Positions 46,710 to 57,356 of a stretch of DNA of 64,000 nucleotides are shown in pieces. Within the stretch, counting starts at the first letter, position 1. The number at the start of each line of letters is the position of its first letter. This stretch comes from Yersinia massiliensis CCUG 53443 (lineage in GTDB: Bacteria; Pseudomonadota; Gammaproteobacteria; Enterobacterales; Enterobacteriaceae), in contig NZ_HE997652.1 in the NCBI RefSeq assembly GCF_000312485.1, positions 1-64,000 of the forward strand, read 5' to 3'. Under the pieces are notes generated by a model, which had not been told where the DNA came from, did no database searches, and was given only the letters and a program-made list of their open reading frames with translations. Position numbers and translations under genes: made by a program.

Positions 46710-47579
46710 TTAAATGATTTTTTTGCCTTCCAGGAGTTGCTGCACCAAAGGGGCCATAATCAGCTCCATTGCTAACCCCATCTTCCCGCCCGGTACCACC
46801 AATGTATTGATATTGGAAATAAACGAGCCTTGTAGCATTGCTAACAAGTAGGGGAAATCAATCTGATCCAAGCCACGGAAATGAATAACCACAAAACTTT
46901 CATCCAGCGACGGGATGGCTTTCGCGGCAAAGGGGTTGGAGGTATCGACGGTCGGCACGCGCTGGAAGTTAATATGGGTGCGTGAGAACTGTGGCGTAAT
47001 GTAGTTGATGTAATCATCCATGGAGCGCACAACGGAATCCATCACCGCTTCACGCGAATGGCCACGCTCACCGGTATCGCGCACCAGTTTTTGAATCCAT
47101 TCTAGGTTGACGATGGGCACCACACCCACCAATAAGTCGACATGCTTTGCCACATCGTGATGTTCAGTCACGACACCGCCGTGTAGCCCTTCATAAAACA
47201 GTACATCAGTAGGTTCAGGTAAGGGTTCCCACGGCGTAAATGTGCCGGGAATCTGGTTATAAGGCACGGCTTCATCATAGGTGTGTAAATACTTCCGTGA
47301 ACGGCCTGTGCCGTGTTTGCCGTATTCCGACACACTCTGCTCCAACTGACCGAAATCATTGGCTTCTGGACCAAAATAGCTAATATGCCGGCCTTGATCC
47401 CGCGCTTTACGGATGGCGGCATCCATTTCAGGGCGAGTATAGCGATGGAAGCTGTCACCTTCGAGTTCTGCCGCGCGGATATTCAACTGCTGGAATATTT
47501 TACGAAACGCCAAACTGGTGGTGGTCGTCCCTGCGCCGCTTGAGCCGGTAACGGCTATAACCGGATGTTTAGTTGACAT
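46710..47579 (-). CDS. prkB: Phosphoribulokinase-like protein
   Basis: A 289-residue P-loop kinase. The ATP loop is GSSGAGTTT (residues about 12-20). GDSFHRYTRPEM follows, and the FYEGLHGGVV Walker B-like segment. Enterobacteria lack a Calvin cycle, so the substrate is not known. ATG 47579 (MSTKHPVIAV) equals the E. coli start; an opening 69 bp further upstream is not conserved. Confidence 0.95.
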   Translation of the reverse strand: MSTKHPVIAVTGSSGAGTTTTSLAFRKIFQQLNIRAAELEGDSFHRYTRPEMDAAIRKARDQGRHISYFGPEANDFGQLEQSVSEYGKHGTGRSRKYLHTYDEAVPYNQIPGTFTPWEPLPEPTDVLFYEGLHGGVVTEHHDVAKHVDLLVGVVPIVNLEWIQKLVRDTGERGHSREAVMDSVVRSMDDYINYITPQFSRTHINFQRVPTVDTSNPFAAKAIPSLDESFVVIHFRGLDQIDFPYLLAMLQGSFISNINTLVVPGGKMGLAMELIMAPLVQQLLEGKKII

Positions 47580-47721
47580 ATTAACGGTAACTCCATGGGG
47601 TAAGCGCCTCAGTGGCCGAGCGGCATTTGCCAGTGTTTTTATCGACAATGGTTATTTTTAGGGCAAATCGTCTGGCTTGTCATCTTGATTTTCATCAAAA
47701 ATTCTCATCGTCAGACGAGGA

Positions 47722-47958
47722 TTATAGGTGTTCTTCTGCATCCGCGCGGAATGAACCACGGGGCATAATATTGATGGTTTCGTGTAACTCGGACCACACC
47801 AAAACCACGTCACCACTCACTAACTGGCGGCGAACATCCTCCACTTTTTGTGCCAATGAGCGTTCATGCTCGCCGTAATCCGTGCCTTCACGTAGCACGA
47901 AGGCTTCTAGCAAATTATCCAGTGTATCAGCGTCGATTTGTTGCCAAGGAATGATCAT
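47722..47958 (-). CDS. yheU: YheU, UPF0270 family
   Basis: A 78-residue small protein of unknown function. The conserved [21 protein letters not shown] and [16 protein letters not shown] are visible. ATG 47958 overlaps the yheT stop by 4 bp (ATGA), so translation is coupled; the longer open frame to 48012 is inside yheT. Confidence 0.95.
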   Translation of the reverse strand: MIIPWQQIDADTLDNLLEAFVLREGTDYGEHERSLAQKVEDVRRQLVSGDVVLVWSELHETINIMPRGSFRADAEEHL

Positions 47959-48971
47959 AAATGTTGTTCCAAATAAGGGGAGAGCCAGGCAGGAATGCGT
48001 TGTTCCAGCCACATTTGTGGGTGCTTCAATGAGCCGCCGACAAAGCCAACATGGCCGCCATGCTGAGTTAACTGGTAATGAATATTACTCGGTAATGTAT
48101 TGAGATTAGGAATAACCTCGTCGGTCATAAAGGGATCATCTTTGGCATGAATGATCAGTAGTGGAATCTTAATCTGCGGCAACAGGGGAAGGGCGCTGCA
48201 ACGGCGATAATAATCTTGCGCGTCATTAAAGCCATGGATTTTCGCGGTGATCGCATCGTCGAACTCCCTGACGCGCCGCAACGCTTTCAATTGTGGCAGC
48301 GCCAATGGCAAACTACCGGGGTAACGTAATAATTTACGGGTGGCATTTAACTTGAGTTGATCAAGTAAATAGCGCTGATAAACCCGTGAAAAACCGTGTT
48401 CCATCCGATTGGCGCAAGGCTCTAGCATCAAGGGGGCTGACACCACCACAGCGGCTTGCAATAAACTGTCCTGCCCTGTTTGGGCTAACTGCCCTTGCTC
48501 CGCTAAATACATCGCCAACATATTGCCGCCTAATGAGACGCCTACTGCCGCGGTTGGCACTTGGCCATAGGTTTCACGCAGCCAACGCAGGAAAAATCGT
48601 GCATCTTCGGTTTCACCGGAGTGATAGATGCGCGATTTACGATTCGGCTCTCCACTGCAACCACGAAAATGCATGACGACGCCCAGCCAACCTTCCGCTT
48701 GCCATGCGCGCAGTAAGCCGTGTGCATAGGGGCTGTAAAAGTTTCCTTCCAGACCATGGAAAAGCACCACTCGCGGCTTCTCTCGTGCTAACGCGGGATT
48801 TTCACTCCAAGCTAAATCGACAAAATCACCATCGGGCAACTCAAGCCGTTGCCAAAAAGGTTGCAGTTGTACGCGCCGCCTGACCAGCCTCGGCAGCAGC
48901 GTTTGTAGATGTGGATTACTGGCTCCAGCCAGTGGTCGGAACGATTCATGCATAAGGTGAATATAAATCAT
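47955..48971 (-). CDS. yheT: YheT, alpha/beta hydrolase
   Basis: A 338-residue hydrolase of the ABHD1/2 type. The nucleophile elbow is GVSLGGN (catalytic Ser); HAKDDPFM holds the Asp and [10 protein letters not shown] the His. FHGLEGN marks the oxyanion loop. Substrate unknown. ATG 48971 lacks a clear ribosome site; ATG 48953 (MHESFRPL) is an alternative. It forms an operon with yheU. Confidence 0.92.
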   Translation of the reverse strand: MIYIHLMHESFRPLAGASNPHLQTLLPRLVRRRVQLQPFWQRLELPDGDFVDLAWSENPALAREKPRVVLFHGLEGNFYSPYAHGLLRAWQAEGWLGVVMHFRGCSGEPNRKSRIYHSGETEDARFFLRWLRETYGQVPTAAVGVSLGGNMLAMYLAEQGQLAQTGQDSLLQAAVVVSAPLMLEPCANRMEHGFSRVYQRYLLDQLKLNATRKLLRYPGSLPLALPQLKALRRVREFDDAITAKIHGFNDAQDYYRRCSALPLLPQIKIPLLIIHAKDDPFMTDEVIPNLNTLPSNIHYQLTQHGGHVGFVGGSLKHPQMWLEQRIPAWLSPYLEQHL

Positions 48972-49054
48972 GTTGTTGTTCTTGTTTGATCAATAGCACA
49001 CTGTTAGCTTCGTGGGTATATCGCGCATCATTTTGGGTGAGAGGCACCCGTCTC

Positions 49055-49657
49055 ATGGAACTGAGTTTATTTCTTTCAATGGTAGGTTTTCTCTGGGTTG
49101 CTGCTATTACCCCTGGCCCGAATAACATGTTACTCACCTCCGCAGGGGCCAACTTTGGTTTTATGCGCTCTATCTGGCTGATGTTGGGTATTATGTTAGG
49201 GATGCAGAGCATGCTGCTGCTGGTCGCTTTTGGCGTCGGCGGGCTGATTCTGGTCTACCCTTCTCTTCACCTGATATTAAAAATTTTAGGTAGCTTGTAT
49301 CTGCTGTGGCTGGCATGGAAAATTGCCACTTCTGCCTACGAGAAATTAGAAACTAACGTGGCGCCGCCAAAACCGCTGCGTTTGTATCAAGGCTGGTTAC
49401 TGCAATTTCTTAACCCTAAAGCGTGGTTGATGGGGTTAGGTTCAGTCGCCAGTTTTAGCATGGCAGGTGCCGCTTATAACCACTCTATCGTCATGATAAG
49501 TTTAGGGATGTTTATGGTGAATCTGGTGGCGGGCATTATTTGGCTCGGATTCGGCACCCTCATTGGCCGCTTGCTGCGCAGCCGCCGTGCTTGGTTTACG
49601 TTTAACATCTCAATGGGCTTACTGACGGCGGCCTGTGTGTTGTTGATTTGGCATTAA
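49055..49657 (+). CDS. LysE/RhtB-family amino-acid exporter
   Basis: A 200-residue inner-membrane protein with about six hydrophobic segments. The family motif AAITPGPNNMLLT is near the N terminus, and LQFLNPKAWLMGLG in the middle. Substrate unknown. ATG 49055 gives the family start; the open frame upstream (from 48986) is not conserved. It is 20 bp from the PhzF-type gene, so they are likely cotranscribed. This pair is not found at this place in E. coli. Confidence 0.9.
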   Translation: MELSLFLSMVGFLWVAAITPGPNNMLLTSAGANFGFMRSIWLMLGIMLGMQSMLLLVAFGVGGLILVYPSLHLILKILGSLYLLWLAWKIATSAYEKLETNVAPPKPLRLYQGWLLQFLNPKAWLMGLGSVASFSMAGAAYNHSIVMISLGMFMVNLVAGIIWLGFGTLIGRLLRSRRAWFTFNISMGLLTAACVLLIWH

Positions 49658-49677
49658 TCAATCACCGGAGCTTATTG

Positions 49678-50460
49678 ATGTCCAATAACTATTTTCATGT
49701 TGATGCGTTTGTCGGGGCGGGGCTTTCCGGTAACCCCGCTGGCGTTTATTTGCTGAAACAACCGTTGTCTGCTGAACAAATGCAGCGTATCGCCGCCGAG
49801 ATCAATCTGCCGGAAACCAGTTTTGTCTGGGATGAAGGGGACAAGTCGGCGATTCGCTGGTTTACACCTGAACGTGAGGTTGATTTATGTGGTCACGGCA
49901 CCTTAGCTGCGGCACATGTCATGTTCAGCATGGTGAATCCGGGTTTGCAGGATATTTGCTTTCGCAGCGCCAGTGGTGATTTGTACGTCAAACGTGATAG
50001 CGAAAACTTTGGCCGATTGGCGCTGAATTTTCCCTCATTGCCCCCTGAGCAAATCGCGATTCCGGCTGAGTTGAATCGCTTGCTTGGCGTTGAAATCCAG
50101 CAGGTGTGGCAGGCGAAATCCTTGCTGGTGGTATTGGAAAGTGAACAGCAGGTACGGCAGTTACAACCCGATATCGCGGCTTTGATTGCCTATACGGGCC
50201 GAGGTGTGATTGTGACGGCACCCGGTGATAATGTGGATTTTGTCTCGCGCTATTTTACCCTCGATAGCACGGAGGATCCGGTTACCGGTTCGGCGCATTG
50301 CACATTGATGCCCTATTGGGTTGCTCGACTGGGCAGAGCGTCACTGCATGCTCGCCAGATATCCGCGCGGGGTGGCGAGCTTTTTTGCACGTTAGCGGGC
50401 GATCGCACTTTAATCGCCGGTGAATCCCATATTTTCCTCAAAGGGGAAATTACACTTTAG
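49678..50460 (+). CDS. PhzF-family isomerase
   Basis: A 260-residue two-lobed DapF-like fold enzyme. VDAFVGAGLSGNPAGVYLL marks the N-terminal lobe, the catalytic glutamate lies in AEINLPETSFV, and the pseudo-repeat TEDPVTGSAHCTLMPYW is in the second lobe. The closest relatives (YddE) have no known reaction, and phenazine synthesis is not implied. GGAG precedes ATG 49678. Terminator at 50512-50546. Confidence 0.9.
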   Translation: MSNNYFHVDAFVGAGLSGNPAGVYLLKQPLSAEQMQRIAAEINLPETSFVWDEGDKSAIRWFTPEREVDLCGHGTLAAAHVMFSMVNPGLQDICFRSASGDLYVKRDSENFGRLALNFPSLPPEQIAIPAELNRLLGVEIQQVWQAKSLLVVLESEQQVRQLQPDIAALIAYTGRGVIVTAPGDNVDFVSRYFTLDSTEDPVTGSAHCTLMPYWVARLGRASLHARQISARGGELFCTLAGDRTLIAGESHIFLKGEITL

Positions 50461-50511
50461 TTAACTGTTTGTTGCCAATAAGGATTCATTTATTGGTCAA
50501 TTTGTTATCGC

Positions 50512-50546
50512 CAAAAGGAATAAAGAAGATTTTTTTATTCCTTTTG
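50512..50546 (+). terminator. Terminator after the PhzF-type gene
   Basis: CAAAAGGAATAAA pairs perfectly (13 bp) with TTTATTCCTTTTG; T-rich arms provide the U-tract. Confidence 0.7.
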
Positions 50547-50646
50547 TCATATTGCTCCTTCAGGTAACACTGTCATCTCAGCGCGCCGAGCGCGCTTCGG
50601 GTCGCAACAACAGCGAATGAGACAGTCAACTGAGCGGAGTCAACCC

Positions 50647-51675
50647 ATGGCGATAACCTTTTCTTCAACGCGTCTTGCCCCCGCAATTCGTCGTTTCTTA
50701 CGGCCCACGGGCGCACTCTTGGCACTGTCATTAACCGCGACCAGTGCCCATGCCGTCGATGTGACCGTGGCATACCAAACCTCCGCTGAACCGGCCAAAG
50801 TCGCTCAGGCAGATAACAGTTTCGCTAAACTGTCTGGTGCTAAGGTCGATTGGCGCAAGTTTGATAGCGGTTCCAGCGTGGTTAGGGCGCTAGCGTCCGG
50901 CGATGTACAAATTGGTAATATCGGTTCGAGTCCGCTGGCGGTGGCCGCAAGCCAAAATGTCCCGATTGAAGTCTTCCTGCTGGCCTCACAGTTAGGCAGC
51001 TCTGAAGCACTGGTAGTGAAAAAAGAAATTAAGACGCCACAAGATCTCATCGGCAAACGCATTGCCGTGCCATTCATCTCCACCACCCATTACAGCCTAC
51101 TGGCCGCCCTCAAACATTGGGGCATCAAGCCGGATCAGGTCACCATTCTCAACTTACAACCTCCGGCTATCGCCGCCGCTTGGCAGCGTGGGGATATTGA
51201 TGGTGCTTATGTGTGGGCACCTGCCGTTAACGAACTCGCAAAAACCGGTACGGTGCTAACGGATTCCGCGCAAGTGGGCCAGTGGGGCGCACCAACGCTG
51301 GATGTCTGGGTAGTACGTAAAGACTTCGCCCAAGCTCATCCTGAAGTCGTCACCGCCTTTGCCCGCAGCGCTTTAGCCGCACAGGGTGCTTATTTGGCGC
51401 AACCTGAACAGTGGCTTAAAAACGAACAGAATCTAAATCAGTTAGCGCGCCTCAGTGGTGTATCCGCTGATCAAGTGCCTGAACTGGTGAAGGGCAACAC
51501 TTATCTGCCGGTGGCTGAACAAGTCACGCAACTGGGCCAGCCGGTGGATCAGGCCATCCGTGACACTGCCGAATTCCTCAAGCAGCAAGGCAAGATCCCG
51601 CAAGTGGCCAGCGATTATCGTGCTTTTGTCACGGACCGCTTTGTGAAAGATGTTCAGGCTACGCCACAGTCTTAG
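50647..51675 (+). CDS. tauA: Taurine ABC transporter, periplasmic binding protein
   Basis: A 342-residue secreted taurine-binding protein. A Sec signal runs to about residue 36 ([13 protein letters not shown]). The mature part has [18 protein letters not shown] and [14 protein letters not shown], as in the family, and NEL...[17 protein letters not shown] 50647 has GGAG at good spacing; the opening at 50617 is not preceded by one. First gene of tauABCD, normally switched on by Cbl/CysB in sulfur limitation. Confidence 0.93.
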   Translation: MAITFSSTRLAPAIRRFLRPTGALLALSLTATSAHAVDVTVAYQTSAEPAKVAQADNSFAKLSGAKVDWRKFDSGSSVVRALASGDVQIGNIGSSPLAVAASQNVPIEVFLLASQLGSSEALVVKKEIKTPQDLIGKRIAVPFISTTHYSLLAALKHWGIKPDQVTILNLQPPAIAAAWQRGDIDGAYVWAPAVNELAKTGTVLTDSAQVGQWGAPTLDVWVVRKDFAQAHPEVVTAFARSALAAQGAYLAQPEQWLKNEQNLNQLARLSGVSADQVPELVKGNTYLPVAEQVTQLGQPVDQAIRDTAEFLKQQGKIPQVASDYRAFVTDRFVKDVQATPQS

Positions 51676-51683
51676 GAGCCAAC

Positions 51684-52451
51684 ATGCTAAACGTGCGCGG
51701 CCTGTGGGCCGAATATCAGGGCAAACCTGCCTTACAAGATGTGTCATTACAAATCGCATCTGGAGAGTTGGTCGTGGTATTGGGGCCATCGGGCTGCGGC
51801 AAAACCACATTATTGAATTTGATTGCAGGGTTTATGACCCCTTCCGCGGGCAGCATCACGCTAGATGGCCAACCGGTTGATGGCCCGAGTGCGGAACGGG
51901 GCGTGGTATTCCAGCATGAGGGGTTGTTGCCGTGGCGTGATGTGGTCAGCAATGTGGAGTTTGGCCTGCAATTAGCGGGTGTCAGTCAGTCTGCACGACG
52001 GGCCACAGCCCTGAAAATGCTGCATCGTGTGGGGCTGGCGGGTTTTGAACATCACCACATTTGGCAGTTGTCTGGTGGTATGCGTCAACGGGTGGGCATT
52101 GCCCGCGCGCTGGCTGTCGATCCGCGCCTATTGCTGTTGGATGAGCCCTTTGGGGCGTTGGATGCCTTCACCCGCGAGCAGATGCAAGAACTGCTACTGA
52201 CCATTTGGCGCGATACCGGTAAACAAATCCTGCTGATTACTCACGATATTGAAGAAGCCGTATTTTTGGCCAGCGAGCTATTACTGCTGTCACCGGGGCC
52301 TGGTCAGGTAGTTGAGCGATTATCCCTGAATTTTGGTCAGCGCTATGCCGAAGGCGAAGCGTGCCGCAGCATTAAATCTGATCCTGAGTTTATCGCCCGC
52401 CGCGAATACGTGTTGGGCAAAGTCTTCCAACAGCGGGAGGCGCTGGTATGA
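51684..52451 (+). CDS. tauB: Taurine ABC transporter, ATPase
   Basis: A 255-residue ABC ATPase. Walker A is [11 protein letters not shown], the Q-loop [12 protein letters not shown], the signature [14 protein letters not shown] and Walker [13 protein letters not shown]. It energises taurine and alkanesulfonate import. It overlaps tauC by 4 bp. Confidence 0.95.
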   Translation: MLNVRGLWAEYQGKPALQDVSLQIASGELVVVLGPSGCGKTTLLNLIAGFMTPSAGSITLDGQPVDGPSAERGVVFQHEGLLPWRDVVSNVEFGLQLAGVSQSARRATALKMLHRVGLAGFEHHHIWQLSGGMRQRVGIARALAVDPRLLLLDEPFGALDAFTREQMQELLLTIWRDTGKQILLITHDIEEAVFLASELLLLSPGPGQVVERLSLNFGQRYAEGEACRSIKSDPEFIARREYVLGKVFQQREALV

Positions 52452-53386
52452 GTCTACACGGAACATTACGCGACAGTACGTTAGGTGGCAGTGCTTTACG
52501 CGATCCCGCGTTGCCGCAGCAAACAGCCTCAGATGCATCAGTGGTGCACTCAGTCGCTAAGAAACCGCTTCGCCATCGCAGTGCAGCGGTCAAGCGAGCG
52601 GCTGGCAATGGGCAAGCTGTCAATGGACTGTGGCTCAGCATTGGCACGGTGATTATCTTAGTCGCGGTGTGGTGGGCGGTTACGGCATTACAACTGATTA
52701 GTCCGCTGTTCTTGCCCGCGCCGCAGCAGGTATTACATCAATTACGGGTGATTGCTAGCGCGCAAGGATTTATGGATGCCACGCTATGGCAGCATCTATC
52801 CGCCAGCTTAGGGCGCATTCTGGTTGCCTTATTCGCCGCCGTGGCGCTCGGTGTGCCGACTGGCATTGCGATGGGGCTCAGCCGCCGAGTCCGTGCCATC
52901 TTAGACCCGTTGATTGAAATCTATCGCCCCGTACCGCCGTTAGCCTATTTACCGCTGATGGTTATCTGGTTCGGCATCGGCGAAACTTCAAAAATCTTAC
53001 TGATTTATCTCGCGATATTCGCCCCTGTGACATTGGCCGCCGTGGCGGGCGTTCGCAGTGTGGCGCAGGTACGCGTTAGGGCAGCCCGCGCATTAGGGGC
53101 CAGCCGCTGGCAGGTTTTACGCTTTGTGGTATTGCCAAGCGCGTTACCTGAAATTTTAACCGGTATTCGCATCGGGCTGGGCGTTGGCTGGTCAACCCTC
53201 GTCGCAGCAGAGTTAATCGCAGCCACGCGCGGGTTGGGCTTTATGGTGCAATCTGCCGGTGAGTTTCTTGCGACAGATGTGGTGATTGCCGGTATTAGCG
53301 TGATCGCCATAATTGCTTTTGGGATGGAATTAAGTTTGCGGGCGATTCAGCGCCGCTTAACCCCTTGGTATGGAGCACAGCAATGA
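52448..53386 (+). CDS. tauC: Taurine ABC transporter, permease (extended N terminus)
   Basis: A 312-residue permease with five to six membrane segments and the EAA loop in [15 protein letters not shown]. It is about 37 residues longer than E. coli TauC (275). The extra stretch before the first membrane segment (residues 1-58) is Ser/Ala/Arg-rich and holds two imperfect copies of a LRDxxL element (LRDSTL, LRDPAL). ATG 52448 overlaps tauB, supporting the long form. A later internal start would leave tauB-tauC uncoupled. Confidence 0.92.
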   Translation: MSLHGTLRDSTLGGSALRDPALPQQTASDASVVHSVAKKPLRHRSAAVKRAAGNGQAVNGLWLSIGTVIILVAVWWAVTALQLISPLFLPAPQQVLHQLRVIASAQGFMDATLWQHLSASLGRILVALFAAVALGVPTGIAMGLSRRVRAILDPLIEIYRPVPPLAYLPLMVIWFGIGETSKILLIYLAIFAPVTLAAVAGVRSVAQVRVRAARALGASRWQVLRFVVLPSALPEILTGIRIGLGVGWSTLVAAELIAATRGLGFMVQSAGEFLATDVVIAGISVIAIIAFGMELSLRAIQRRLTPWYGAQQ

Positions 53387-54231
53387 ATGAACGTTTGGTC
53401 GTCACCCCATTAGGGCCGCATATTGGCGCGCGAGTAGAAAATATCAATATTGCCCGCCCATTGGGCGATGGCCAGTTTGAGCAGCTTTATCACGCATTAC
53501 TCAAGCATCAAGTGCTCTTTTTCCGCGATCAACCTATCACGCCATTACAGCAGCGAGAGTTGGCGGGGCGTTTTGGTGATTTGCATATTCATCCGGTTTA
53601 TCCGCACACCAAAGAGTGCGAAGAGATTATCGTGCTGGATACCCACGATAATAATCCGCCCGATAATGACAACTGGCACACCGATGTGACCTTTATCGAG
53701 AACCCGCCATTGGGCGCGATATTGGCGGCTAAACAGTTACCCGCTACGGGTGGGGATACCTTGTGGAGCAGCGGTATTGCTGCTTATGAAGCGCTATCTG
53801 CGCCGTTTAGGCAGTTGTTGGCAGGGTTGCGGGCAGAGCACGATTTCACTCACTCCTTCCCCGAACACAAAAATCGCGCGACGCCGGAAGAGCATCAGCG
53901 TTGGCTATTGGCAAAAGAGAAGAATCCGCCGTTATTGCATCCCGTGGTGAGAACGCATCCGGTCTCTGGGCGTCAGGCATTGTTCGTCAATGAAGGATTC
54001 ACCACTCGTATCGTTGATCTGAGTGCGAAAGAGAGCGATGCATTACTGCGTTTTCTTTTCGCTCACGCCACTAAGCCCGAGTTTCAAGTGCGCTGGCGTT
54101 GGCAGCAAGATGATGTGGCGATTTGGGATAACCGTGTCACCCAACACTATGCGAATGCCGACTATTTGCCGCAGCGGCGGGTGATGCACCGTGCGACAAT
54201 TTTAGGTGATAAGCCCGTTTATCGGCCTTGA
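53383..54231 (+). CDS. tauD: Taurine dioxygenase
   Basis: A 282-residue Fe(II)/2-oxoglutarate oxygenase that hydroxylates taurine to release sulfite. The iron ligands are HTD in [13 protein letters not shown] and the distal His in [10 protein letters not shown], with the 2OG arginine in [12 protein letters not shown] 53383 overlaps the tauC stop. Last gene of the operon; the next gene converges after 4 bp. Confidence 0.96.
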   Translation: MNERLVVTPLGPHIGARVENINIARPLGDGQFEQLYHALLKHQVLFFRDQPITPLQQRELAGRFGDLHIHPVYPHTKECEEIIVLDTHDNNPPDNDNWHTDVTFIENPPLGAILAAKQLPATGGDTLWSSGIAAYEALSAPFRQLLAGLRAEHDFTHSFPEHKNRATPEEHQRWLLAKEKNPPLLHPVVRTHPVSGRQALFVNEGFTTRIVDLSAKESDALLRFLFAHATKPEFQVRWRWQQDDVAIWDNRVTQHYANADYLPQRRVMHRATILGDKPVYRP

Positions 54232-54235
54232 TGCA

Positions 54236-55213
54236 CTACTTTTTGGTGTAAAGACCCAACGTGAGATTGCAACGCAAAGCTCGCCAATACTCGCTGAACG
54301 TGGTGCTACCTTGGAACAGCGCAGCAGGTAAGCCAAGGGCAAAAAATCGCTTCGCTAATGTGCGACGGGCTAGAGGGTCGGTAATCTTTTTACGTATCAA
54401 CCCCAACAGATGCCCACTTTCGCGGTTGGCATGGCGCAGCAGTATTTTACGTAACGCCGGTGGGCTATTCGCCGCAATCTCAACTAGCCCGTGAATGATA
54501 TCAAGATAACTATTCGCGCGGCGCTGTAACGCTTGAGGCGATGGGGAATTGGTGATGGATTCAGGATTGGTGCGGTAACCATAAAACGGTTGCTGGCAGA
54601 ATCCAACCCGCTTGGCGACTCGTGCCAGTTGGGTGGTCCACAAAATGTCCTCATGAACCATATCGCGGATAAAGGCCAAGTGATTATCCACGATAACATC
54701 ACGACGAATCAGTTGTAGCCAGGCAAAATGAGGCCACTCATCTTGCTCAACACTGCGAATAACCCACTGTTGACCGTCCAATACCTCGCCCCAAGGCTGC
54801 TTATGCAGCAATGGGGGCTCGGCTTGTACCGCAGGATTGCTGGTGAATCGATAACCATTGCCTATCAGCAAATCTAACGACTGCTCCTTGGCTTGTGTGA
54901 GCCAGCGGTGTAACGCATCGGGTGCGAGCCAGTCATCGCCATCGACAAAGGCAATCCATTGCCCCTTTGCTTGCGCAATACCCGCGTTACGTGCCGCTGA
55001 TAACCCTTGATTCACCTGATTGATAATCACCAAGCGGCTGTCATCGTGGGCAATGTCGGCGAGCATCTCCGGACTGGAGTCGGTCGAACCATCATTGACG
55101 GCGATGATTTCAAATGAAATGCCCTGTTGGCTTCTCAATGAGTCCAGTAATTCGGCGAGATACGTTTCACAGTTATAAACCGGAACAATGATGCTGACGT
55201 CGATGGATGCCAT
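54236..55213 (-). CDS. Family 2 glycosyltransferase
   Basis: A 325-residue GT-A fold transferase. VSIIVPVYNCETYLAELLDSL is the nucleotide-binding start, AVNDGSTDSS and FVDGDDWL hold the metal DxD, and the VHEDILWTTQLARV region resembles LPS/exopolysaccharide enzymes such as WaaH/YibD. Probably modifies a cell-surface sugar; donor and acceptor unknown. It is 5 bp downstream of yheS on the same strand and so may share its transcript. No other sugar genes nearby. Confidence 0.82.
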   Translation of the reverse strand: MASIDVSIIVPVYNCETYLAELLDSLRSQQGISFEIIAVNDGSTDSSPEMLADIAHDDSRLVIINQVNQGLSAARNAGIAQAKGQWIAFVDGDDWLAPDALHRWLTQAKEQSLDLLIGNGYRFTSNPAVQAEPPLLHKQPWGEVLDGQQWVIRSVEQDEWPHFAWLQLIRRDVIVDNHLAFIRDMVHEDILWTTQLARVAKRVGFCQQPFYGYRTNPESITNSPSPQALQRRANSYLDIIHGLVEIAANSPPALRKILLRHANRESGHLLGLIRKKITDPLARRTLAKRFFALGLPAALFQGSTTFSEYWRALRCNLTLGLYTKK

Positions 55214-55218
55214 GCGCT

Positions 55219-57135
55219 TTACTCCGCCTCAAATAGCTTGGTGATGTTTTCCAGCTGTTCCTGCGCGTCCAACCACTGCATTTCTGTCTCTTCCAGTTTG
55301 GACTTCACCTGTAGCTGCTGCTGTAAACATTGGGTCAAATCGGCCTTACGGGCAATGTCGTACAAGGCAGAATCTGCTAGCTGTTCTTCGATAGCAGCCA
55401 ATTCTGTGCTGAGCTTATCCATCTGCTTTTCCAGCGTCATAATCTGCTTACGTAATGGTTGGGTCTGGCTGCGGAATTCAGCTTCACGGCGTTTTTGGTC
55501 TTTACGCTGCTGAGCGCTATTGCCCGAAAGCTCTTTGGCAGGGCTATCTTGCTGGCTTTGCTGGCGTTGTACATCCACCAAAAATTGCTGGTAATCCTCT
55601 AGATCGCCATCGAACTGTTCCACTTTGCCATCGTGCACCAAATAGAGATCATCGGTGGTAGAGCGCAGCAAATGACGGTCATGGGAAACCACCACCAAGG
55701 CACCTTCGAAATCAATCAGCGCCTCCGTCAGGGCTTGACGCATATCGAGGTCAAGGTGGTTGGTGGGTTCATCCAGCAGCAGCAGATTAGGGCGCTGCCA
55801 GATAATCAGTGCCAAGACCAATCGCGCCTTTTCACCGCCAGAGAAGCGAGCAGTAGGATCGGTTACTTGATCGCCCTGAAAACCGTAGCCACCTAAGTAA
55901 TCACGCAACTGCTGTTCTGGCTCTTTAGGCGCTAAGCGACTCATATGCTGTAGCGGGGATTCATCTGCGCGTAAGAATTCAAGTTGATGCTGAGCGAAGT
56001 AACCCAGCTTAATGCCTTTGGATAGTCCAATTTCGCCACTTTGTGGTTCCAACGTGCCGGCGAGTAACTTGATCAGCGTGGATTTACCGGCACCGTTGCG
56101 GCCCAGCAGGCCGATACGCGATCCTGGCACCAAGTTGAGCTTGATGGACTGTAAAATAGTTTTATCGCCGTAACCTGCGCTGACCTTTTCCATCCGCAAT
56201 AAGGGGTCTGGCAGACTCTCAGGCGTGCGGAAACTGAAGTGGAATGGGTTATCCACATGAGCAGGGGCGATAAGCTCCATGCGCTCAAGCATTTTGATTC
56301 GGCTCTGGGCCTGTTTTGCTTTGGTTGCCTGTGCGCGGAAACGGTCGATATAACTTTGTAAATGCGCGACTTTTTCTTGTTGATGCTGATACATCGATTG
56401 TTGTTGCGACAGCTTAGTGGCGCGTTGGCGTTCGAAGGATGAATAGTTGCCGGTATATTCATTCAGCGTCTGCTGTTCAATGTGTAAAATCTTATCAATA
56501 ATAGGATCAAGGAAATCACGGTCATGGGAGATCAACACCAGTGTACCGGTGTAACTTTTCAGCCATTTTTCCAGCCAGATAACGGCATCCAAATCTAAAT
56601 GGTTGGTCGGTTCATCGAGCAGCAGTAGATCAGAACGGCAAAGCAGCGCCTGTGCCAAGTTCAAGCGCATGCGCCAGCCACCCGAAAATGAGCGCACCGG
56701 TTGTTGCAATTGATCTTGAGAAAAGCCTAACCCGTTGAGCAAACTGGCGGCGCGTGGCTGGATAGTCCAAGCATGGATGGCATCGAGCTTGCCGTGGACG
56801 GTGGCAATGGCATGACCGTCATTTTTTTCATTGGCGACCTGAAGTTCAGCTTCCAATTGACGATACTCACGGTCACCGTCGATAACATACTCTATCGCCG
56901 GAATATCCAATGCGGGGGTTTCTTGATTGACCCAAGCCAGCGCCCAGTTGCTAGGAAAAGTAGCGTTGCCCCCATCGGCGCTCAGTTCGCCTTTGAGCAA
57001 CGACAGCAGAGTGGATTTACCGCAACCGTTTTTGCCGACTAACCCAACTTTTTGGCCAGGGTTAATCGTGGCAGTGGCGTTGTCCAGCAAGACGCGAGTA
57101 CCACGTCGAATTTGAAGCGAAGAAAAAACAATCAT
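55219..57135 (-). CDS. yheS: ABC-F family ATPase YheS
   Basis: A 638-residue soluble protein with two ABC domains: Walker A GLVGKNGCGKST and GLLGRNGAGKST, signatures FSGGWRMRLNLA and FSGGEKARLV, Walker B LLLLDEPTNHLDL twice. A charged C-terminal coiled coil follows. ABC-F proteins act on ribosomes; YheS has been linked to stalled translation. Length equals E. coli (637). Confidence 0.95.
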   Translation of the reverse strand: MIVFSSLQIRRGTRVLLDNATATINPGQKVGLVGKNGCGKSTLLSLLKGELSADGGNATFPSNWALAWVNQETPALDIPAIEYVIDGDREYRQLEAELQVANEKNDGHAIATVHGKLDAIHAWTIQPRAASLLNGLGFSQDQLQQPVRSFSGGWRMRLNLAQALLCRSDLLLLDEPTNHLDLDAVIWLEKWLKSYTGTLVLISHDRDFLDPIIDKILHIEQQTLNEYTGNYSSFERQRATKLSQQQSMYQHQQEKVAHLQSYIDRFRAQATKAKQAQSRIKMLERMELIAPAHVDNPFHFSFRTPESLPDPLLRMEKVSAGYGDKTILQSIKLNLVPGSRIGLLGRNGAGKSTLIKLLAGTLEPQSGEIGLSKGIKLGYFAQHQLEFLRADESPLQHMSRLAPKEPEQQLRDYLGGYGFQGDQVTDPTARFSGGEKARLVLALIIWQRPNLLLLDEPTNHLDLDMRQALTEALIDFEGALVVVSHDRHLLRSTTDDLYLVHDGKVEQFDGDLEDYQQFLVDVQRQQSQQDSPAKELSGNSAQQRKDQKRREAEFRSQTQPLRKQIMTLEKQMDKLSTELAAIEEQLADSALYDIARKADLTQCLQQQLQVKSKLEETEMQWLDAQEQLENITKLFEAE

Positions 57136-57170
57136 CAGAGTGCCGTATGTTTAGAGTATGTTAAATTGTT

Positions 57171-57282
57171 ATCCCCTTCGTCCTTGACGTTGTAGGGGCA
57201 TTCGCGGCGCTCATTCACCCGAGCCACTGTTCATCGGGGTTAGCGCGTTTTGCCTGACTGCAACACCAATCGCTTTGGGTAT
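57171..57282. repeat. Dispersed intergenic repeat, copy A
   Basis: Starts ATCCCCTTCGTCCTTGACGT, ends GCAACACCAATCGCTTTGGG then TAT. The ends and internal TTCATCGGG match copies at 46564 and 36860. Spacer between yheS and kefG. It looks like the ATACCC...GGGTAT intergenic repeat seen in Yersinia and relatives; exact family name not verified. Confidence 0.7.
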
Positions 57283-57356
57283 AAATCTTAGTCTTTTTTA
57301 GTCTTTGCGAAGCATGGTAACGGAAAAACCGGACCCTGACGACGCTTTGGAGGGGA

